A stretch of 64,000 nt of DNA from positions 14,799,001 through 14,863,000 of the forward strand of contig CM027378.1 of assembly GCA_015680905.1 (NCBI GenBank), written 5' to 3'. The stretch comes from Coptis chinensis. Taxonomy: Eukaryota > Streptophyta > Magnoliopsida > Ranunculales > Ranunculaceae. The position numbers and the translations under genes were made by a program. Of this stretch, positions 56,761-64,000 are shown piece by piece. A model generated the notes under the pieces. The model was not told the DNA's origin, ran no database searches, and saw nothing but the letters and a program-made list of their open reading frames with translations. How positions within the stretch are numbered: position 1 is the stretch's first letter; each line of letters starts with the position of its first letter.

Positions 56761-58997
56761 AAACTTAGCTATATCTGAGCTGAGTTTTTTGTATGGAGGT
56801 GGTACAATCAGTGGTATCAGTAAGATTTAAGATGGTCGAATTAACCACTTACTTGGATATCGAATTATCGGCTGAGGCTTTAGGACTTGACTTTAAGATG
56901 TCGAATTAATGCAGATTTAGTAATACTGACTACAGAGAAATGAGTTGAGGTGATACGATGAGAATGATGAATTTAGTGAATGGTGGCAGTGCATTGACAT
57001 TGGTTCGATGAGGGTGACCTGTCTAAATATAGAATTACAATGTCCTTTCATACATTTGTGGTCATGGATTTAGGCATTTAGCCATTTAGGTGACAAAGAT
57101 GTGATGCTGAAAAATGATATGGCTGTATGTGCGGAGTGGATTATTGACAGTTTGCCATGTTCCCACCTCTGCGACTATGTAGCCCTTCTGTAAGCCTATT
57201 TTAAATGAGATTGGTAATTTTTTGATGCTAGAGGGGTTCGAGCCCCAGACCTCTAGTATCATCACCCAAAGGTTTTACCGACTTTTCTAGTCTGCACATG
57301 CAAGAGAGAACTAATTCGTGAAGAAGTTCATAAATATTTAATCTCACACTAAATCCTAAACCCTAAATCCTAAATCTTTCTTGATTTACTTAACAACTTG
57401 ATTGAACTGTTATATTCATGTTTAAATCATGAAGCTGGCTAGGTTACATTGACAATAATAGAACAATAAATTACAACAGACAATGTGCACGACTAGGAAG
57501 AAAATGATTGTCATTTACCAAAAAAAAATTAGGATCAGGATGGCGCGCGAGGGATCACATACTCGAAAATACTATTCATCAAACTGTAAGCATGTATCAT
57601 TCAACGATTGTGACACGTCAACTAACTTCAAGCTAGCTACTTAATTCATCTTTCTTAAAACTTGAGAAAGTAATCACGTACATCTCAAATGTAGGGATGA
57701 AATTAAGCAACGCGCGCATTGCTAGTACAGGTATGAACCTTAGTACCTTACTAAGTGTTGTAAAGTTTCATACAGAAAACAGATCTAATCATATCTCCAC
57801 AGATCCGTAATGGTAAACACGTGAAGGTAAGGAAATATATGGTGTAGACCGAATGATGCATTGTCTTACATGGGACTGTATAGTGGGCTAGTGGCTGAGA
57901 AAGTGGTAAGAAATCAGAGAATTCGTCCATATGCAATGATGCAAGACAATTTATTTGGAGTTTGCAACGTCCTTCTGGATGAAACATTTTTTTCATCATC
58001 TACCTGTGCTATCAAGCATCACATCCAGAACTAAAAATACAAGTTAATTCAACTATCTATATGGAGTTCACACTTCACACACTACAAAATAGCTTCTTTC
58101 AGCTCTCAACACCTCACACTGTACAGAGGAGAACAAAAAAATTTTACACTTCAGATCATTGCGCAAAACATTTTTTACACTTAGATATCATTCATTGGTA
58201 TTGTTCATTGAGAACAAAATTACTAATTTTTATCAAAATGCAAAGAAAAACAAAAAGGAAAAGTCAGTTAAGACTTAGAGTGTGAGAGTTACGGCATATG
58301 AAGTCTACTGTTTACTTTTTTTTTTCTGAATCTATGCAAAAAATTGTCCGAGTCTAGAAAGATACTAAAGAGACTCGTCTCAATCAACCATATGTTGCGC
58401 AAGTCTCATAGTTAATATTGGGTTACGTTACTGCAACGCCCGATGCATAAAATGATGCCAGTCAAGTAAACATGTACACTGTTAAGTCCTTGGGTAAATT
58501 TGAGTAAATTGGCGTGACAAATGGAAACTAGAAAGCATCATATTCATCAATGTACAGTTTTTTGTTTGTTATATATTAACTATAAACAGTTAGCTATAGG
58601 GTTAATGACCAATCCATAACTGTTCATCAGTCCATTAACTTCCTCATTCCATTTAAATGCATCAAACTTGAACTCCTCAATTTGCACTCGATATGCAAAG
58701 TCCAACAATGTGCGTCGACTTGACTCAACAAGTTGGAACAATCATTTAGAAGACAAGACTTCTAAGAGTTCTATGAATGTTAAGCCATAATAGTCATATA
58801 TGAAAATCCTGGAGAAGGGAAAAATATGCAGTTTGCTTGTCGATGCATGAGCCCCACCGACATATATACAAACATAGGAGCATCCCATATTTTTCAGTTA
58901 AATCCATGGCAACTTAACTTGACATTAGGGGCACAATTCTATTCAAATTTTACCGCTATCATATTTCAAATTCAAACAAGTCACTCTCCTTACTCCC
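56761..58997. other. upstream flank of HyPRP-B
   Basis: Uninterrupted version of the flank that in copy A is broken by the Tat element and the cullin-bearing insertion. 56985-57350 matches 11640-11935, 57410-57600 matches 25757-25975, and 57640-58997 matches 28885-30356. No gene is seen. CCCTAAATC-type telomere-like repeats occur near 57356-57376. Confidence 0.6.
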
Positions 58998-59005
58998 TAT
59001 AAATA
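58998..59005 (+). promoter_or_regulatory. TATA box of HyPRP-B
   Basis: TATAAATA lies 92 bp before the start codon, in CCCTATAAATAGTCACC, matching copy A. Confidence 0.75.
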
Positions 59006-59089
59006 GTCACCCCTCATATAATTCATTCCATCACACAAACACCTCTTATTACTAGTGCTACTAAAAGCACTACAAACAGTTAATAGGAG

Positions 59090-59590
59090 ATGGGTTCCAA
59101 AAGCCATGCAGCAGCAGCTCTTTTCCTCGTACTCAACCTCCTCTTCTTTTCCCTAGTCACTGCAACAAGCTGCCCTTGCACTAACCCTCCTTCTCCTAAG
59201 CCAAAGCCACCTCCATATCCTCCAAAGCATACTCCGACTCCTAGAACTCCACCTACACCTAAGCCAACACCAACACCAACGCCTTCAACTCCTACTCCGA
59301 CTCCTAGAACTCCACCAACACCTACCACGGGTACATGTCCGAGGGATGCGCTAAAGCTAGGTGTTTGCGCCAACTTGCTTGGTGGATTGATCGGTGTTGA
59401 GGTAGGTACTCCTGCGAACAGCCCTTGCTGCACCCTCATCCAAGGACTTGCTGACCTTGAAGCAGCTTTGTGCTTATGCACTGCTATCAAAGCAAACATA
59501 CTGGGTATCAATCTAAATGTCCCAATATCCCTCAGCTTGATTCTCAACACCTGCGGAAAGAAGGTCCCATCAGGTTTCCAATGTGCCTAA
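59090..59590 (+). CDS. hybrid proline-rich protein (14 kDa proline-rich protein DC2.15-like), copy B
   Basis: 166 aa, intronless, secreted cell-wall protein of the HyPRP group. The signal peptide covers about residues 1-26 ([20 protein letters not shown]). The proline-rich domain (about 29-80) has fewer TPTP units than copy A and a Tyr (PPYPPKH) where copy A has Cys. The eight-cysteine domain is complete ([12 protein letters not shown] to SGFQCA). It differs from copy A only at a Thr before the first Gly and at KKVPSG against KKLPSG. The start, TATA spacing and 3' UTR agree with copy A. Both genes lie on the same strand. A minus-strand Gly/Val-rich frame at 59080-59550 is a shadow of the repeat codons. 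Confidence 0.95.
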   Translation: MGSKSHAAAALFLVLNLLFFSLVTATSCPCTNPPSPKPKPPPYPPKHTPTPRTPPTPKPTPTPTPSTPTPTPRTPPTPTTGTCPRDALKLGVCANLLGGLIGVEVGTPANSPCCTLIQGLADLEAALCLCTAIKANILGINLNVPISLSLILNTCGKKVPSGFQCA

Positions 59591-60319
59591 GCAATTATGA
59601 CTCCTTTTTTACTTGTATTGCGTCTATAAGTAGTTTTGTTCCATTAGTGGGACTTCTGTTTGCCAAGTATTGGCATTGAATATCCTGTTGTTTTTCTTAT
59701 CAATAACTCAATAATTTCTCCTTTGATACATTGAGAAAGGTTGAAGCTGATATGTAAATCATCTTCATTAATAGTTATGGATTTTGATTGCCTCGCAACT
59801 TCCAGTCTGCCTCCATAATATCCAAAAATGAGCTTCCAATTTGTGACTGGTACGACAATTTTCTCTTAAGCTCGGCTCTGACGATATTTTAGACTTTCAT
59901 TTATTAAAGACGTTGTGATTTGCAACTAGCCAGCCAATTAGAGTGACATTTAATTTCTAAACTCTAAATCCATGTTCTTATGGATCCCTGGACAATATTT
60001 AACTCTACAAATGTAGGTTTTCAACCCTTTTTGGCTCTAAGAAGCATCCTTGACAATCAGAGTCCGTAGACCAAAAAATAATCACCCTGCCCCCTAGAAA
60101 AACCTATTTAATGATGCAAACAATAAATTTTCGAATTTGAGTCAAGAAGCAAATTTCACAGTTTTTTTAAATGTATACATAAGTAACAGTGGATAAGGAT
60201 GATCTTTAGCTTAAGTAGCTGATTAAACTGAAGAATGATTATATAATAACCTATAAACAAGAAGAAGAGATGGAGCTGAAGTCTAAGAGTCAAGGTAACC
60301 TGGGAATCATCGACATCAT
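59591..60319. other. 3' UTR and downstream flank of HyPRP-B
   Basis: The first about 240 bp are nearly identical to copy A, then identity falls. At 60230-60250 the sequence matches both sides of the TAATG site where the gag-protease element inserted in copy A, so this is the empty site. Confidence 0.6.
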
Positions 60320-60395
60320 GAGTTGGGGATGCTATAGCACGATTCATTCTCCCCTCCAGAACGGCATGGACGTTTACATATATAACTGGCATCTA
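60320..60395 (-). other. possible conserved minus-strand exon
   Basis: The minus strand reads VNVHAVLEGRMNRAIASPTH, then DVD, before a CAG/GT donor-like site. The matching place in copy A (about 39783-39722) reads NVHTVLEG, then SPTHDLDVP before AAG/GT. The conserved text with a conserved donor suggests an exon of an older gene on this strand. The family is not recognised. Confidence 0.35.
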
Positions 60396-60769
60396 AATCA
60401 AATATTTCAAATAAATTATTTGGTCCTTGTAAAAGGTAAAAATTTAACAGAACCAAATAAATATTTAAAGTACTTGAACATGAAAAGTACAATCAATGCC
60501 TACATACAGTAGCACTATAAGCAATTGCAGACGCCAGGATAAAATAAAGAATGCTTTAGACAACATGTTTTCTCCACTTTCTATCCTCTATAAGACCCAA
60601 TCTCTAGGGAACAGTCAAAACTTACCGCATGGATGTTCCAAACTACATCTTAAGTAGGATTTAACCTTAAGTCCCATGGAGCAGAAGATACGTCTGAGGA
60701 ACCGGATGCAGAACATGTAAAGTTTTCTTCAGCCTTGACAATCATCGCCAACCAGTACTAGATTGAGAT

Positions 60770-60992
60770 CACAGTTCCCACTGCTGTATGCCCTGTCATG
60801 GTGCCAACACATACCCTTCTCTCTGTATCCCAAACCTGTCCACAAGCCATATGTTTTAACACAATTATGTTGAAATCGGACAAACATGACAGTGCTAATT
60901 TGAAGATTCCTATGATTATTGTATTGACCAAATAACTTGAACTGCAGATCCCACGATGAGCCCAGTTGAAGACCTCGGATACAATTAACATA
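60770..60992 (-). pseudogene. WD40-repeat gene fragment
   Basis: The minus strand has QVWDTERRVCVGTMTGHTA preceded by a TGGACAG splice-acceptor-like end. V/I-W-D, then C-V-G-T, then G-H is the end of one WD40 blade and the start of the next. Only one blade is readable; downstream, frames break. The host gene cannot be named. With the exon-like segment at 60320-60395 it may belong to one decayed minus-strand gene. Confidence 0.45.
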
Positions 60993-61009
60993 TTTATAGT
61001 ATAACTAAA

Positions 61010-61332
61010 TCACTTGCACGACTAGCAGGGGCTATTTGCTTTTTTGGGTTAAGTTATAATAGGGTCTTATAAGACCATGTATTATAAGAGGGTCTTATAA
61101 GATTGTCTTATAAAGTGGTTTGTTTTTCATTTTAAGTTCCTCTTATAAGCATTTGTAAAAATAGAAAAAACAAATACATGACATCCTAGATGGTTATTTA
61201 ACAAATATAATTATGTTTTACATCACATTTAACTTAAATAGATTAATTTGAAACAAGCTTATAGTTTGATTTTCGTTTTCAAATCAATTTTGATAATTAG
61301 AATATCGATTTTATGAAACTACTTTAATTGGC
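61010..61332. other. intergenic with palindromic GTCTTATAAGA motifs
   Basis: GTCTTATAAGAC occurs at about 61061 and related forms at about 61090 and 61105. Similar TCTTATAAGACA text lies at about 61830-61860, beyond the GGT array. They may be the subterminal parts of a non-autonomous element, but ends were not established. Confidence 0.35.
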
Positions 61333-61680
61333 GATGGTGGTGGTAGTAGAGGTGATGATATTGGTCTTAATAGCACGGTGGTGGTGGTGGTGGTAGTAGA
61401 AGTGGTGGTTGTCTTAATAGCACAATGGTGGTGGTGGTGATAGTCTTAATAGTATGATGGTAGTAGAGGTGATGATATTGGTCTTAATAGTACGGTGGTG
61501 GTGGTGGTGGTAGTGGAATTGGTGGTGGTTTTAATAACATGGTGGTGGTAGTGGTGATAGTCTTAATAGTACGGTGGTAGTGGTGGTGGAGGTGATGATG
61601 GTGGTGGTAGTGGTGGTAGTTGTGGTGGTGATGATGATGGTGGTAGTGGCGGCAGTCGTGGTGGTGGTGGTGGTGGTGGC
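61333..61680. repeat. GGT/GAT trinucleotide-rich microsatellite with a longer period
   Basis: GGTGGTGGT runs alternate with GATGATATTGGTCTTAATAG and related units about 55-110 bp apart (near 61345, 61435 and 61470). The array is therefore a higher-order repeat, not a plain trinucleotide tract. No gene context supports a glycine or valine repeat protein. Confidence 0.8.
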
Positions 61681-62440
61681 TAGGGCAATGAAGTTATTTG
61701 GAGAAAAAGATAATGAAAAGAGAAGAATAGAGAAATGAGGCTAGGGGTATATGGACGGGAGTGTTTGAGTCATTTTTCAAATTATAAAACTTATAGAATT
61801 GAAGTAGATCGAATTTTGATACTTATAAAATTAGAACTTCTTATAAGACATTTCTAGTAGAATGTCTCTTATCAAATACCATTAATACTGAGTAGTGGAA
61901 AATGCTCCCAATGACCTACGTCAGCCCCCTTTTTTTCTCTGAGACTGACACATCAGATTTTTCATAAAAAAAAAGAATTATACGCCCTTTTTTGCCGATT
62001 TCAATTGTTCGTAATCCAAAATAGATAAAAACCTCTTTCTATACTATTTTTTCAATTCTACAAAACACTCCCAACTCTCCAAAAAAAAAATCATCTCTTC
62101 AAACCCTCTCTCTTATTCTTCTCTTCTTCCAATTCACCTGCATTCGAAAATGAACCAAAATCTTTTCCACTAAATACCTTTTTGACTATTGGCTCAATCT
62201 TCCTTGCCGAGTTAGGAACTGCGTTCCCAATGGCTTTATCCATGTCCTATAAAAGCATTCAAATTCGTAAGTATATATTCAACGCAAGAAGAGGAGAAAC
62301 TCGATTGTTGTTGGGATTCGCAGTGAACACAAAAATAAAAAAAACAAAAGTAACCCATCAATTATCTAGCTATGGGTTTTATAGGGGACTGACTTAAAAG
62401 TGAATGAACAAATTCTGATTTATTGATTGGTTCAAGAATA
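61681..62440. other. intergenic and probable 5' leader of the SANT-like gene
   Basis: CT-rich sequence near 62096-62135 looks like a plant 5' UTR. A frame at 62182-62397 has no recognisable domain and overlaps this leader. Nothing else is seen. Confidence 0.35.
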
Positions 62441-63644
62441 TGTCCAACAACAACGACAGTAACAGGAAAGTTGATCATGGGTTAGGAGGAGGAGGAGGGA
62501 GTTTCAACAGAGTGACGGGAGATTCTTCTATTCCAGCATTGAATCTTCATCATTACCGGCACTCCATGTCATTTCAATCCCCACCAGGACTCGATGATGG
62601 CGTTTAGACTCAATCCAGATGTTGAGTTGGTCGCTGAGTGGTCTACCGATGAGCAGGCCGTTTTGGAGGATGGTCTTTTCAAGTACTATTATTTCCTTTC
62701 TTATTAATTAATTACCCGATTTTGTATGCTCCTTCCTCCTTCCCTCCTTACAAATAATAATCCAAATCCATTCTTACTGTTGTTACTTCTTTTCAACACT
62801 ACCTTTCCACAAGTGCAATATATAATTCTAGAAAATAAAATTTATTTTATATAACTTTATTATCAATCTATATCATTTTCATTAACCATAGGTACCTCCA
62901 TCGAGCCATTGTTATACCATGTTGAATACCCTCTTAAAGCATCCGACGCTCCCTCTTTAGCTGGATCATATGTGTTTACATTGGGAAGATAAACCATCGT
63001 ACCACTTTCCATGAATAAAGAAAATCATTCATCCCAGTACTCCATTCCTCTGATCTCAACTCTCAACTCTCAACATGGTGCTGATTATGTTTTTGCGCTT
63101 TAAAGTTTTCTCCATATCTACTACCTTCCTACTTATACGACTTTTGAGTTACATTACCATTGGTTTACAACTTATTGTTGCCAAAAATAAACAAGAAACT
63201 GCCTAACTTTGCAATTAATCTATCCTCGCGCTATATTTGATTAATCTATTCCACTTGAAGTGTGCTGATTTTGTTGACTGTCCTATGGATTTCATAGATA
63301 TCTTTGATGAGCCAAATATCTTGAAGTATATCAAGATCTCACCTGCACTAACAGAGAAGATCGTATGTGATGTTGCTTTGAGGTGCCGGTGGATGACGGT
63401 GAGTTCTTTACTACTTTAGGTTGGGGAAACAAATATTATGTTGTTAGCGAGGCGGTTTTAATGAATTAGAGACGCGTTTTGGAATTGTTTGATTTGTATC
63501 ATTGTAAAATGATGGTTATCATATGTAAATGTGCTATAATATCTTGGATTAAACTTTCATCCAAAGTTTGGTTTGTGCATTTACACTTAACGCATGAACA
63601 TACTTCAAAAGAGATCTTGTGATGTTAGTATTCTCACGTTGAGG
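62441..63644 (+). pseudogene. SANT/Myb-like protein of DUF3755 type, broken
   Basis: Exon 1 starts ATG at 62441 (MSNNNDSNRKVDHGLGGGGG) and is low-complexity. The frame meets a TAG near 62607, while a shifted frame carries FRLNPDVELVAEWSTDEQAV then LEDGLFK. A second exon at about 63300-63401 reads DEPNILKYIKIS, then DVALRCRWMT before GTGAGT. W-S-x-D-E-Q, L-E-x-G-L, Y-I-K-I and V-A-L-R-C-R-W-M are hallmarks of the plant DUF3755 SANT-like family. Odd points are the frameshift in exon 1, a one-codon loss near ALTEK, and no clean acceptor before DEPN. The nuclear DNA-associated role is inferred from the SANT fold only. Probably not functional. Confidence 0.72.
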
Positions 63645-64000
63645 TGTGCTGATTTTGTTGACTCCCTATGGATTTCATAGATATCTTTGATGAGCCAAAT
63701 ATCTTGAAGTATATCAAGATCTCAGCTGCACTACCGAGAATATTGTGCGTGATGTTGCTTTGAGGTGCCGGTGGATGACGGTGAGTTCTTTACTACTTTA
63801 GGTTGGGGAAACAAATATTATGTTGTTAGCAGAGGCGGTTTTAATGAATTAGACGTTTTGGAATTGTTTGATTTGTATCATTGTAAAATGATGGTTATCA
63901 TATGTAAATGTGCTATAATATCTTGGATTAAACTTTCATCCAAAGTTTGGTTTGTGCATTTACATTTAACATACAGGCATACTTCAAAAAGAGATACTGT
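63645..64000 (+). pseudogene. tandem duplicate of exon 2 of the SANT-like gene
   Basis: It repeats 63261-63644 with an offset of 384 bp, then leaves the window. The exon reads EPNILKYIKISAAL, then, after a one-base loss, ENIVRDVALRCRW. It keeps VRDVALRC, where the first copy has VCDVALRC. The intron that follows is also repeated (GTGAGTTCTTTACTAC). Each copy has a different defect. Confidence 0.85.

Noticed and set aside
57356..57380. CCCTAAATC repeats taken as an interstitial telomere repeat
   Set aside because: Only about three imperfect units are present, and the plant telomere repeat is CCCTAAA. Too short to claim.
1..64000. tRNA, rRNA or organelle-derived genes
   Set aside because: No cloverleaf with the conserved T-arm GTTCGA context or rRNA core sequence was noticed by eye. 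A tRNA-scanning program would be needed to exclude short ones.

Overview
The window is nuclear DNA from a flowering plant, most likely a eudicot. The evidence is AT-rich intergenic DNA, plant-type LTR retrotransposons of both superfamilies, plant F-box families, and two genes for cell-wall hybrid proline-rich proteins of the DC2.15 type. The species cannot be named from the sequence alone. Only two genes look intact: the HyPRP genes at 30452-31051 and 59090-59590. Everything else is mobile DNA, gene wreckage or intergenic sequence.

Layout. 1-3446 is the 3' end of a Ty3/gypsy element whose LTR cuts the C-terminal end of a DUF295 (KIB-type) F-box gene on the minus strand (3447-9764). The same F-box gene is split again by a complete Ty1/copia element (3861-9142, target duplication TTTTA). 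10374-11561 holds two MITEs. 11937-25756 is a 13.8 kb Tat-lineage Ty3 element. Its gag-pro-pol frame is uninterrupted by frameshifts but carries 16 nonsense codons. Downstream of integrase it also carries a spliced gene on the opposite strand, and a solo LTR (23063-24570) sits inside that gene. 25986-28884 is an insertion holding a captured cullin-1 fragment. 30452-31051 is HyPRP copy A. 31783-39622 is a Tat-type element with only gag and protease (TR-GAG-like, minus strand), split by a 4.7 kb solo LTR. 40620-42224 is a second F-box pseudogene, split by a copia solo LTR. 45313-54970 is an Ale-type copia element, itself split by a solo LTR and by a second, decayed copia element. 54976-55662 is an F-box/LRR (SKIP19-like) pseudogene disrupted by the Ale element. 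59090-59590 is HyPRP copy B. The right end has a WD40-like fragment, a GGT-rich microsatellite and a broken SANT-like (DUF3755-type) gene whose second exon is tandemly duplicated.

The two HyPRP genes lie in a segmental duplication. Copy B's flanks (about 56985-60430) can be matched piece by piece to copy A's flanks (about 11630-39830). Copy A has been expanded from about 3.4 kb to about 28 kb by insertions, and copy B shows the empty sites. This gives independent confirmation of several insertion boundaries.

The best candidate for a less-described system is the opposite-strand gene of the Tat element. It has an acidic N-terminus, a plant-retroelement-specific domain, two or more GT-AG introns and a coiled-coil exon, and its 3' half is present as two diverged modules.
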